This document shows positions 9,247 through 18,016 of a stretch of DNA of 64,000 nt, piece after piece. The stretch is from Bacteroides faecalis (GTDB lineage: Bacteria; Bacteroidota; Bacteroidia; Bacteroidales; Bacteroidaceae): the NCBI RefSeq assembly GCF_003865075.1, contig NZ_BHWB01000007.1, positions 186,001 through 250,000 of the forward strand. Reading direction: 5' to 3'. Numbering within the stretch: position 1 is the stretch's first letter; every line of letters begins with the position of its first letter. The translations under genes and the position numbers were made by a program. Below the pieces are notes generated by a model. It made no database searches. It saw only the letters and a list, made by a program, of their open reading frames with translations, and was not told the origin of the DNA.

Positions 9247-10071
9247 CTAAGGAATTCCATTCGATCCTATAAAGTTATACCGGTCATAATAATTTACGCT
9301 CAATATAACAGGGGTGGTCAAGGCGACTTTTGAGGGAAGCGTATATCCTTTCAGCTCATTAGTCTGATTCGTGCCTGTTAACCGGGTAGCTTTCACCACT
9401 ACGTTCTTTAACGGATCATTTGCATGATTCAGCGTATTCTTGCAGGTTCCCGTCAAGACGATCCTTCCAAAAACATCGGGTATGCTGAAGGACCATTCCC
9501 CTTTGGAACGTTGCATTCCGTCCTGTACGAAGATAGGACGGTCGGCTGAATCATACACTGTATAGACGGGATCGCAACCGGGAAGTTTCTTGTAGATGCA
9601 ACGGTTCCGGCCGTCATATTTGTAGAGGTAAGCATATTTTTGGATGGCTGCCGCAGTCTCGGTCCATGAAGCGGGGGTAGTGGTCGAGGTCAGCAAGTCC
9701 GAAGCTGCCGGAGGCAATACCATCCGTAGATTCCCGTAGTTGTCATAAACGTAATAGGTATCGAGCAGCACCTCCCCGTCCATTACGCGTGAAAGGAGTA
9801 CCCGGTCCGTAGCCCGGTCCTTGAATTCCAGGGTGATGTGTCCGTCCTCGTCAGTAGTCTGCGTACAGTCGAGAGTACCTGTCGCATAGTCCTGACGGTA
9901 GGTGAGGCTGTCCCCAGAAAGGGAATAGATACGCACGCTCAATTTAGGGTAGAAAGTAAGGTAATGCGCTAGTCCTTGTCGGTTCTGGTTGGTAAGGAAA
10001 GAGGCTTGCACAGAATGTACGCTGTATTGAACAGGTAGAGTTGGTAAACATTTATAAAATAAACATTCCAA
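9247..10071 (-). pseudogene. 5' half of displaced Rhs module 2, ended by a premature stop
   Basis: Encodes 274 aa matching the full Rhs protein from VQTSFLTNQN to NYYDRYNFIGSNGIP, then TAG at 9247-9249. Relative to the full copy, 204 bp (12685-12888 there) are missing exactly at this point. The loss keeps the frame, but the junction codon becomes TAG. The upstream end has no ATG; the frame opens with TTG inside the shared block at 10020-10131. Everything from 10030 to 7393 is therefore one module with a scar, not two genes. No signal sequence is present. Confidence 0.8.
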
Positions 10072-10131
10072 TATATAAAATACCCTGATATAAATTATCT
10101 TTAATCAGACAACCTATATCAGGGTAAGACA
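10020..10131 (-). repeat. Shared inter-module block, copy 2
   Basis: Near-identical to 6731-6843, including the perfect inverted repeat TACCCTGATATA (10081-10092) and TATATCAGGGTA (10115-10126). It lies 9 bp after the stop of the immunity gene of module 1 and runs directly into the truncated Rhs core of module 2. A minus-strand terminator reading is possible (hairpin then TATTTTATAT). Confidence 0.8.
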
Positions 10132-10140
10132 AATGATCAG

Positions 10141-10653
10141 TTATTCAAAATCAGGATGCCAAAAATTGTACTTTCCCGTTTTTATACGATCTACAATATC
10201 CCAAGGACTTACAACAAGCCCAATTTCTGCTTTTCTGTTTTCTCCCTCTAACTTTCCAACATCAGTAAAGGTCTTGTCATTGATATGCCATACGCGCCAT
10301 CTATATGATATCTTAACCGGCTCTTCTCCTAATTTAAGAGCTCCATCACTTGAATATCTAAATAAAATATGACTTGTATCCCCTACATCAGCGATACTTC
10401 CCACTTTCTCCCACAAAGAGAGTTTAAGACCCAAATTGGTTATACAATGAGCATAAAACTCTACCTCGCCATTCACTATTTCTGATAAAGTAGGATGTTC
10501 ATCCAAAGTATACACCTTTTCGAAAGCTCTGATAACATCACTATTAAATAGAGTTAAATCAAATGCTATCAGTTGGAAATACTTTATACCGGATTCTGAT
10601 ACTTTCACAGAAAAGACATCTCCAATTTTTGTTCTGATTCTTTTTGCTACCAT
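10141..10653 (-). CDS. Probable immunity protein for the GIY-YIG-like Rhs toxin
   Basis: 170 aa, soluble, no signal peptide. The N-terminus KRIRTKIGDVFSVKV resembles the GDvf-type beta start of the Imm26 group of immunity proteins; this family call is tentative. FYNFWHPDFE-like sequence lies at the C-terminus (KTGKYNFWHPDFE). The start lies 1 bp after the stop of the Rhs gene, so translation is probably coupled, as expected for a cytoplasmic immunity protein neutralising the adjacent C-terminal toxin. Followed 9 bp later by the shared block with its inverted repeat. Role inferred from position plus weak sequence resemblance. Confidence 0.7.
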   Translation of the reverse strand: MVAKRIRTKIGDVFSVKVSESGIKYFQLIAFDLTLFNSDVIRAFEKVYTLDEHPTLSEIVNGEVEFYAHCITNLGLKLSLWEKVGSIADVGDTSHILFRYSSDGALKLGEEPVKISYRWRVWHINDKTFTDVGKLEGENRKAEIGLVVSPWDIVDRIKTGKYNFWHPDFE

Positions 10654-10654
10654 A

Positions 10655-13600
10655 TTATTTTATACCATATTGTCCCCAGTTTTTAGGGGCGATTGAATTG
10701 ATTTTATTTAATAATTGTCCTCCGTTTTTTCCCATTCCATACTGGTTAATTAGAGTTTGCTCCCATACCCGGGCTTGAGTCCTTGTCAGATTTTCAGCGC
10801 CTTTAACAGGTATAAACTTTAATGTAGCTCTTGCCGTTCCTGAATGCAAATGTTCCAAAAACCTGACGGATGGATCACGCCCTGTTATGCCTACATATCG
10901 AACCGTTCCCGAAGCGTCTACCCCCGTATAAACAGAATGGGTTCCAACAGCCGCTTCATTACCAATAGAAGAAGCTTCTGCAGCTTGGGCAATACTACTA
11001 CCGCTTTTGGAGGCAAATTGTCCGACTAACTTTCCAATTCCCAAACTTAATAGTTTGCCTCCCAGCAAAACAGTTCCCTGTTCTACCAGAAACTCTCCTA
11101 CGGGACGGGCTATTGCATCAACTCCTCTGCTGGTTAGTCCATTGAACAATGCTGATTTTGAGTCTTCAGACAGAGGACTTTGATTGCCTAAGAACTGCTT
11201 CTGTAATTTTCCGCTGCCAGAAATTAAGTCGAATGCATTTACTGCTTGATTCGCAATGATACCACCATTCTGATAGGCGTTTAGATACAGACCATCTCCC
11301 AACGATATAGAAACGGATGAACCGAGTCTTTCATATCCCTCAATTTCTTCGTCGCCTTCTATCCAACGATAATTTCCGTTATTGTCGCGATACCAATCTT
11401 CTCCGGTAGGATCTATTTTATCAATCGGCCCATTGTTACAATAAACATATGGAGACAAATAATTGTACTTTTCACATTTGGGATCTATTGCATGCCACCT
11501 CCCTATCGCCGCATCATAATGTCTCGCCCCATAATCATACCAGCTCAATCCATTCCTCGTATCCAGTTCCTTACCATTATACTTAAAAGGCTGAACACTA
11601 TTGGTTGATGTAAAAGTACCACCAAAAGGATAATACGCATTCGTCTCCTCAACATTGCCATCCTTATCTGCTACCACACGAGTATTACCCTGATGATCCT
11701 TCAGATAGAAATGAACCTTCCTATCCGGGAAACTAACATAACCCGCATCATTGAGCAACATCTTCAACACCCCATTCTCATAGATCGCATTACCACAATA
11801 ATCCGTCGTTAAGGTAGTAGCCCCCGTCTTATGTACAGTACGCAACTTTGTTCCGTCAGCAGCATATTCATATAAAACACTATTACCTCCCGCAAAGATT
11901 ACCTGATTAGGCAAATTTAAAAAATTATACCCAATACTACTAATATTCTTGTTTAAATCTTTAGTCAGATTACCATTTTTATCATAAGCATACTCCACCG
12001 TTTGATTGGAATTGTCTTTGAATTCTGTTCCATTACCATAAACCGAACTTGTGGCAACGTCCTTTACCGCCTGCAACTGGTTACCGTTATACGTCAAAGT
12101 CAGATTATCAATCAGCCCGTAGCTACTTACAGCCGTCTGCCCGTAACGTTTCAACCCCAGAATATTTCCCATCTTGTCATAAGCGGTAATCTGCTCATTG
12201 AATCGATTCGTATTAGAGGCAAGCGTAGCGCCTTCCCCGTAGAGGGCATCCTTCAATCTGGAAAGCTCGTCATACGTGAAACGATACCCCCTTTGGATCG
12301 TTTCCGTTTCTGCCTTCCACAACATACTGCTGATGTTGCCATTATAGCAAGGGGTATTCCCCGTTATTGCCTCCTGATAATTCAGCGTTTGACTGAACAG
12401 AGTCCCTGTAATACTCTTCGTCCAAGAACGAATGTTATAAGCATACTCCGTTTTCAGCCTAGCATTCCCGTTTCGCCCGTCCGACTTCAAACGTCCCACT
12501 TCATCGTAGGTGTTATCCACCAGAGTCACCGCCGCGGCATTGTCCAACTGATAGGTGGTCTTTAACAGACGTTCCGCCGGGTCATAGGTATGGGTATATA
12601 CTTCTGTCCGGGTGTCCGACCCGACAGTATGTACTTTCCTGACTTGCGTAGGATTTCCCGGGAAGTCGTAGGCAGTAAATATCTTATCCTCTCCTCCCAG
12701 AGAATTGTTTCCCCGCTGCTGGATCATACGTCCCCTCTCATCGTAATACATCACCGAGTACAGGTATCCCGATACCGTCCCATTGCCGGATATCTTAGCC
12801 GTCAGTGTGCCTGTAAGCAAGCCTTTGACTCCCACTGTCCTGAGCTGGTCATACCCTGCTACTTTTTCGTAAGCAGTGGCAGCGCCCGAAGGAATTCCAT
12901 TCGATCCTATAAAGCTATACCGGTCATAATAATTTACGCTCAATATAACAGGGGTGGTCAAGGCGACTTTTGAGGGAAGCGTATATCCTTTCAGCTCATT
13001 AGTCTGATTCGTGCCTGTTAACCGGGTAGCTTTCACCACTACGTTCTTTAACGGATCATTTGCATGATTTAGCGTATTCTTGCAGGTTCCCGTCAAGACG
13101 ATCCTTCCAAAAACATCGGGTATGCTGAAGGACCATTCCCCTTTGGAACGTTGCATTCCGTCCTGTACGAAGATAGGACGGTCGGCTGAATCATACACTG
13201 TATAGACGGGATCGCAACCGGGAAGTTTCTTGTAGATGCAGCGGTTCCGGCCGTCATACTTGTAGAGATAAGCATACTTCTGTATCGCTGCCACAGTCTC
13301 GATCCATGAAGCGGGTGTAGTGGTCGAAGTCAGTAAGTCCGAAGCCGTCGGAGGCAATACCATCCGTAGATTCCCGTAGTTGTCATAAACGTAATAGGTA
13401 TCGAGCAGCACCTCTCCGTCCATTACCCGTGAAAGGAGGACCCGGTCCGTAGCCCGGTCCTTGAATTCCAGGGTGATGTGTCCGTCCTCGTCAGTAGTCT
13501 GCGTACAGTCGAGAGTACCTGTCGCATAGTCCTGCCGATAGGTGAGGCTGTCCCCAGAAAGGGAATAGATACGCACGCTCAATTTAGGGTAGAAGGTCAA

Positions 13601-14173
13601 GTAATGCGCCAATCCTTTTTGGTTCTGGTTGGTAAGGAAAGAGGTCTGCACCGGATGTTCCTCCCAGTCCTTTCCGGGACCGAACTGTTGTCTGATCCGG
13701 TTCAGAGAAGAGTTTTCGTAGACGGGATAGCTCCAGGGGGCAGTGTCTTTGCCGTAGTAAGCGGCCGCCCGGGCTATGTCCCCCACCACATAAGGTTCCA
13801 TGTATTTGCCGCCGGAGGTATTCGCGCCTACAGGCAGGTAACGGAAAGATTCCCGGTTAAGCCCGTCATAGCTTTGCAGGTTTACCAGGTCTTCTCCGTT
13901 AGGGGAGAGGCCATGCAGGATGTTCAGGTTAGGATTACCGAAGCGGTCGTAGTATTGGATTTCACGCCGCATCTGATTCTCACTCAATCCGGCAAGTCCG
14001 GAAGTCTTTACCCGCGGAGTCACAGTGATGATGTGAGGCTGCCCGGCACTGGTGTGCATATACAGGGTGTCCCGGGATTGAGCGGAAGCACCGGCGGGAT
14101 ATAGGGACAGGACCAGGAACGAAAGGAGGGTTCCCAATGTCCGCAGATTTCTGATAGTTCGTATCGCTTTCAT
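10655..14173 (-). CDS. Rhs/YD-repeat protein with GIY-YIG-like C-terminal toxin domain
   Basis: 1172 aa, secreted. Signal peptide to about residue 32 (LSLYPAGASAQS). The N-terminal region resembles DUF6443 of Bacteroidetes Rhs proteins (REIQYYDRFGNPN, LQSYDGLNR). Long YD-repeat region. Rhs core block YDYGARHYDAAIGRWH at about residue 894, boundary IDPTGED near 924. The variable tip ends in a GIY-YIG-like nuclease fold: VYTG (Tyr1082), YVGIT (Tyr1093), Arg1104 and Glu1138 in RVWEQTLINQYG are the likely catalytic residues. By family, the repeats form a shell around the toxin and core cleavage releases it. The immunity gene starts 1 bp after the stop. It is downstream of a 1056-aa partner in the same orientation. 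No secretion apparatus is encoded in the window. Confidence 0.88.
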   Translation of the reverse strand: MKAIRTIRNLRTLGTLLSFLVLSLYPAGASAQSRDTLYMHTSAGQPHIITVTPRVKTSGLAGLSENQMRREIQYYDRFGNPNLNILHGLSPNGEDLVNLQSYDGLNRESFRYLPVGANTSGGKYMEPYVVGDIARAAAYYGKDTAPWSYPVYENSSLNRIRQQFGPGKDWEEHPVQTSFLTNQNQKGLAHYLTFYPKLSVRIYSLSGDSLTYRQDYATGTLDCTQTTDEDGHITLEFKDRATDRVLLSRVMDGEVLLDTYYVYDNYGNLRMVLPPTASDLLTSTTTPASWIETVAAIQKYAYLYKYDGRNRCIYKKLPGCDPVYTVYDSADRPIFVQDGMQRSKGEWSFSIPDVFGRIVLTGTCKNTLNHANDPLKNVVVKATRLTGTNQTNELKGYTLPSKVALTTPVILSVNYYDRYSFIGSNGIPSGAATAYEKVAGYDQLRTVGVKGLLTGTLTAKISGNGTVSGYLYSVMYYDERGRMIQQRGNNSLGGEDKIFTAYDFPGNPTQVRKVHTVGSDTRTEVYTHTYDPAERLLKTTYQLDNAAAVTLVDNTYDEVGRLKSDGRNGNARLKTEYAYNIRSWTKSITGTLFSQTLNYQEAITGNTPCYNGNISSMLWKAETETIQRGYRFTYDELSRLKDALYGEGATLASNTNRFNEQITAYDKMGNILGLKRYGQTAVSSYGLIDNLTLTYNGNQLQAVKDVATSSVYGNGTEFKDNSNQTVEYAYDKNGNLTKDLNKNISSIGYNFLNLPNQVIFAGGNSVLYEYAADGTKLRTVHKTGATTLTTDYCGNAIYENGVLKMLLNDAGYVSFPDRKVHFYLKDHQGNTRVVADKDGNVEETNAYYPFGGTFTSTNSVQPFKYNGKELDTRNGLSWYDYGARHYDAAIGRWHAIDPKCEKYNYLSPYVYCNNGPIDKIDPTGEDWYRDNNGNYRWIEGDEEIEGYERLGSSVSISLGDGLYLNAYQNGGIIANQAVNAFDLISGSGKLQKQFLGNQSPLSEDSKSALFNGLTSRGVDAIARPVGEFLVEQGTVLLGGKLLSLGIGKLVGQFASKSGSSIAQAAEASSIGNEAAVGTHSVYTGVDASGTVRYVGITGRDPSVRFLEHLHSGTARATLKFIPVKGAENLTRTQARVWEQTLINQYGMGKNGGQLLNKINSIAPKNWGQYGIK

Positions 14174-14253
14174 AATTATTCGTTATTTTATTCTATTTTT
14201 GATTCTTGTATCATTCTTGTATTACTCTTATTCACAAGCTTACTTTATCAGCT

Positions 14254-14327
14254 ATGCTAAAAGCCGTAGTCACATTTGGTGAATCCGTCAGTCGGTATCC
14301 GCCACAGGGATATCCGGCCTTTAGCAT
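14254..14327. repeat. Inverted repeat between the two Rhs-type genes
   Basis: Arms ATGCTAAAAGCCG (14254-14266) and CGGCCTTTAGCAT (14315-14327) pair with one mismatch across a 48-nt spacer, within the 166-bp gap between the 1056-aa and 1172-aa genes. It could be an intercistronic hairpin that separates their expression. No clear T-run follows. Confidence 0.5.
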
Positions 14328-14339
14328 ACCCGACTCCCG

Positions 14340-17300
14340 TTACTTCTCCCCCAAGTGATAGAGATACTGTTGCAGCAGTACTTTGTTCGCGGCCGAGTCC
14401 AGGTAATAGCTCCTTGTCAGCCGGTTGAAACCGTCGTACTCATGCCGGGTGGTGATTCCATTGGGATCGGTGACAGCTATCACCCCCTGCAACGGTTCGT
14501 ATTCGCAGGTGTACACATTCGCTTCCGATAAAGAAGTACGCAAAAGCTGCAGGGACTGTAGCATGGCCGGGGCAGGCATCATGTCTCCTGCCCAACCGTC
14601 TGCCTCGCCGGCGTCCACTCCCATGGCGGCCAGTACCTCCGATCGTGTGGCATTCTCTATCATGGCAACCGGGAAGCGGCCCCGGTATCCCCAGAGATAT
14701 GTAATGGGAGTTCCGTCCTTGCTGTGTACCTCCGCCACATTGTTATATAAGTCGTAAGCCGTATAAACCACCTCATCACGAAATTCTGTTTCCCGGTCCG
14801 TCGCGGAAACCACCCGCTCGGGCAGGCTTGTACCTTCCTTGAAAAGGATACGGTTTTCTTTCCAGCTACCCCCTTCCGTATGCCGGTGCATCGAGAGTAT
14901 CCCCGGGAATTGCCCGTCCAGATAATCGTACTCGTCAATAGTGAGACCTTCGTCACTGCGGCTGGTAGTTATCTTACGAGGTTCCAGAGAAATTCCCGAC
15001 AGATGAGAAAACTTATACTCGAATGTCTTATTTTCTTTATAAGACTCAAACTCATAAGGGGGCTGGTCACGAGGTACCTGCTCACGAGTTTCTATGGTAT
15101 ATTCTCTTGTAAGGAATGTATACGACCCCGGATCCAGATAGAAGGTAGACTGGGCCGGACCACCGTCTTCCGCAGGATAGAACCTGCCGGTATTGAATAC
15201 ATTATCCCAGGAATAATCTCCCGGATTATTTTCGCAGACTTCCCGGCTGACAGAGATATGTCGTACCGGGATGTCGATGCTGACCACGCCTCCCGTACTG
15301 ACATGTTCGTACTCATACTCCGTAGTGGATAAAAAAAAGCCATTATCCTTGTAACGGTCCACTCGCTTCAGTTTTCCTGCCAGCCATTGGTCGTCGGACA
15401 TATTGATGTATTCATCCGGATGCTTTCCCGGATTGTTGGGAAGGGGGCATACGAGGCCTTTCAATTCTTTGTAAGAGTGACTTAACAGGTAATCATTCAC
15501 TTGTTTCTCTTTTTTGACATAATTCAACTCAGGATCATATTGGTCCCATTCCAGTACGTTGTTGTACTCATGGCAAGGCACATGGTAGACATACTCTGTC
15601 ACAAGGGCGGAACCGCCGCCTTCCACACTCTCCTTTACGTTACTGTAGAGAACAGGGCTTCCGTTGTGGAATGTGATCTCACTGACGGGATTGTTATGGA
15701 TAACCGTCATACTCTGGAGATTGCCAGGTGAGAAAGGTACAAGAACGCTGGTCTGGTAATCCCGTTCGGTGACGATATGGGGAATGGCACCGCCACCCCA
15801 AATAACTCCCCAGCCGATGGATCCTTCCAGCCCATAACTGTATCTTTTGCGGACCGTCTTTTGTTCCTTGGGGTCGTAGGTGTGGATGGACTTGACCCGA
15901 AGGCCGCCAACCGGACGGAGGTACATCGCACCTTCTTCCTCCGGACCGGGATAGCCCATGGCGAAAGCTGCATGGTTTCCCTCATATTCGAAGTGTGTTT
16001 CCAAGCCTTGCGGGTCGGTGATTTGAATCAGCATTCCCAGATTGGTCCAGGTGGCATCAGCCTCCCGGTTCGCTCCTTTATAATCCAACAGCAGACGTAT
16101 TTGCTGCCCATTTTTACTGTAAGTCAATATCTTGCGGAAGCTGGGGACTGTATTGACGACATACCGGTTTTCAGGACCGTTGCAGAATCCCCAATGGTCT
16201 ACCACCTTTGTATCAATGGAAGGGACATTCAGGCCGCCGTTATAATTGAACTTATATGTCTTCGTCTCCACGCCGGGTGCCGAGATGCTGACGGAATCCA
16301 GTTTGGTCAGGCTGGTATGGGAGTTGTAGGTACTGAGGTAGAAACGGATGCTGCGTACCGGATTGCCATGTTCGTCGGTCACTTCGATGGTATCGTATGC
16401 ATCGTTCCAGTACTCAGGACCGCCTACCGAGGTATAACTGATTTTCATCGTATTGCCCAGGAAACGGATATCGGTCAGCCGCGGAACTTCAACATCGTTG
16501 GGAAGGATGCTGCCCGAATTATCAATGTGGAGACTTTCGGAGTAACCACGTCTCAATTCCGCCTTATAGTCGTAATAGTAAGCGTCCGAACCGGCATTAT
16601 AATCGGGCACTAAGGCATAGTTGTATTCCTGAAGAGGAAGATGTTCGGTCAGATTATATCCGTCTTCGGTTGGGTTCTTGTTGATGATTACTTCTCCAAA
16701 CCCCATACATCCTTTGTTGGTTCCGGATGACTGGTGGGAAAGGATATCATATCCGAAGGTAACGGACGGGGTGGTTCTGTGTGGCGACCGGATACTGGTA
16801 CAGTGCCAACGGTTGATGGATTGGGTATAGAATACTTTCTCTACCACGCCGTCGAACTCATAATAGTATCCTTTATCGTCGGTGATGCTCATTTTATCGC
16901 TTCTGTCCCAGTTTACTACATCATTGGTGCGGGGACAGGTGACCATGGGGCTTCCCCGATACAACATATATCCGCTTCCTCCTCCATGAGGCAGGGTGTA
17001 GGTAAAACGGTCCGGCTGGCTGTCGCGTATGCCGCGAACGACTTCGTCCATAAAGTTGATCTGGTCCATGCGTGAAAATCCGGGAGGGATACCGCGGTGA
17101 TAGCTGCCATCGCACAGCCAGCCATAATTGCCAATGTCGTCCGTCCCACGTATCTCCCGGCTGACAGAGGGCTCAAGGCTGAGTGACCAGTTGGTGCCAG
17201 CCAGTCCACTACCTTCGTGAGGCTTGAGGCCGGAGGCGTGGTAGGATAAGGTGACGGGGATCGTGATGTCTCCCGCTACGATTTCATATAAAGGAATGCT

Positions 17301-17510
17301 GATTTGGGGTACGCCCGTACAATAGTCCACCGGATAGGAATGGAATTTGTCCAAAACGGCGGCTTCGGGGGAAACGGGGAAGATCTGGGGCATGTCCAGC
17401 TTGACCACTTGGCCGAATGTCGGTACTAGGGGAAGACATGCAAAGATAAGAAGCCGGAATAATTGTCCGGGAATCCGGAGTTTGTTATTTTTTGTAGGAT
17501 TGGTTTTCAT
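14340..17510 (-). CDS. Large secreted YD-repeat protein, Rhs partner without toxin tip
   Basis: 1056 aa. Signal peptide near residues 15-33 (LLIFACLPLVPTFG). The N-terminal part has PVDYCTGVPQISIPLYEI and TLSYHASGLKPHEGSGLAGTNWSL blocks typical of the first domain of Bacteroidetes Rhs-like proteins. It lacks the Rhs core motif and a variable tip: it stops after DPNGITTRHEYDGFNRL, a YD repeat, and YLYHLGEK. It sits just upstream of the complete Rhs gene, same strand, 166 bp apart. Possibly it supplies the first part of the shell or an anchoring subunit (inference). Codon use is richer in G+C than the surrounding chromosome, like the Rhs core. Alternative: an Rhs gene that has lost its end. Confidence 0.75.
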   Translation of the reverse strand: MKTNPTKNNKLRIPGQLFRLLIFACLPLVPTFGQVVKLDMPQIFPVSPEAAVLDKFHSYPVDYCTGVPQISIPLYEIVAGDITIPVTLSYHASGLKPHEGSGLAGTNWSLSLEPSVSREIRGTDDIGNYGWLCDGSYHRGIPPGFSRMDQINFMDEVVRGIRDSQPDRFTYTLPHGGGSGYMLYRGSPMVTCPRTNDVVNWDRSDKMSITDDKGYYYEFDGVVEKVFYTQSINRWHCTSIRSPHRTTPSVTFGYDILSHQSSGTNKGCMGFGEVIINKNPTEDGYNLTEHLPLQEYNYALVPDYNAGSDAYYYDYKAELRRGYSESLHIDNSGSILPNDVEVPRLTDIRFLGNTMKISYTSVGGPEYWNDAYDTIEVTDEHGNPVRSIRFYLSTYNSHTSLTKLDSVSISAPGVETKTYKFNYNGGLNVPSIDTKVVDHWGFCNGPENRYVVNTVPSFRKILTYSKNGQQIRLLLDYKGANREADATWTNLGMLIQITDPQGLETHFEYEGNHAAFAMGYPGPEEEGAMYLRPVGGLRVKSIHTYDPKEQKTVRKRYSYGLEGSIGWGVIWGGGAIPHIVTERDYQTSVLVPFSPGNLQSMTVIHNNPVSEITFHNGSPVLYSNVKESVEGGGSALVTEYVYHVPCHEYNNVLEWDQYDPELNYVKKEKQVNDYLLSHSYKELKGLVCPLPNNPGKHPDEYINMSDDQWLAGKLKRVDRYKDNGFFLSTTEYEYEHVSTGGVVSIDIPVRHISVSREVCENNPGDYSWDNVFNTGRFYPAEDGGPAQSTFYLDPGSYTFLTREYTIETREQVPRDQPPYEFESYKENKTFEYKFSHLSGISLEPRKITTSRSDEGLTIDEYDYLDGQFPGILSMHRHTEGGSWKENRILFKEGTSLPERVVSATDRETEFRDEVVYTAYDLYNNVAEVHSKDGTPITYLWGYRGRFPVAMIENATRSEVLAAMGVDAGEADGWAGDMMPAPAMLQSLQLLRTSLSEANVYTCEYEPLQGVIAVTDPNGITTRHEYDGFNRLTRSYYLDSAANKVLLQQYLYHLGEK

Positions 17511-17668
17511 AAGAAGTCGATTTTTATAAATTGAATAATTGGTTTTTTAATAACTATCGGTAAACAATCCCTCTGCCGGAATAGAGCTCGTATCCACAGT
17601 GGGATTGTACCGGTGTTTGTGTCTTGAATCTGTTCACTGAATTCAATGACTCAGCTTGTTGAAGAATT

Positions 17669-17770
17669 CTACAGGTTCATAGCATTGGCACCCAACGCTC
17701 CAAGGACTGCTGAAGCTACGGCGATAATCGCTTTCAGGATGATATCCCATACTGATTTTTTCATTGCCAT
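17669..17770 (-). CDS. Smalltalk-type small protein
   Basis: 33 codons: MAMKKSVWDIILKAIIAV, then an Ala/Gly-rich hydrophobic stretch ending ANAMNL. This matches the smalltalk family, very small Bacteroidales proteins of unknown function typically found near HU-like and amidase genes. One hydrophobic helix is visible. The start at 17768-17770 is favoured over the second ATG because AAAGGAGGTG (17778-17787) lies at ideal 7-nt spacing. Perfect Shine-Dalgarno sites are unusual in Bacteroides. Located 158 bp upstream of the Rhs operon, same strand, where other Bacteroides loci have an amidase gene. Confidence 0.8.
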   Translation of the reverse strand: MAMKKSVWDIILKAIIAVASAVLGALGANAMNL

Positions 17771-17777
17771 TGTCGTA

Positions 17778-17787
17778 CACCTCCTTT
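17778..17787 (-). promoter_or_regulatory. Perfect Shine-Dalgarno of the smalltalk gene
   Basis: AAAGGAGGTG on the minus strand, fully complementary to the 16S rRNA 3' end, 7 nt before ATG. It decides the start codon. Confidence 0.8.
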
Positions 17788-18016
17788 CTGATGCTTTTAA
17801 ATAGTTGTATTAATTTACATTCAATAGTGGTTTTGAGAGATTTGGATATTCTTTATATGTTGCAAATTGAGTGTACTGTTCCCTGTCATGGCGGAATCAT
17901 CCGTCATGATAAATAGATAATATGATTATTTAAAGTGAATTATCTACTTTGTGAGGTGCTACAGTCTTCGGCCGTTCAATCAAGTCATTCTTACACTTTG
18001 TGCTGACGAATAAATA

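Noticed and set aside
6793-10126. Transposon ends at the shared 46-bp inverted repeats
   Set aside because: No transposase or target duplication seen; the hairpin may be a terminator. Kept as a repeat, not called a mobile element.
12002-14104. Several plus-strand ORFs (187, 127 and 208 aa) in the Rhs gene
   Set aside because: Antisense to the Rhs frame; similar shadows recur in the module-2 copy because the DNA is duplicated.
15777-16613. 278-aa ORF on the plus strand inside the 1056-aa gene
   Set aside because: Shadow of the opposite strand; the minus frame has a signal peptide and YD-repeat motifs, and this frame has no recognisable domain or promoter.
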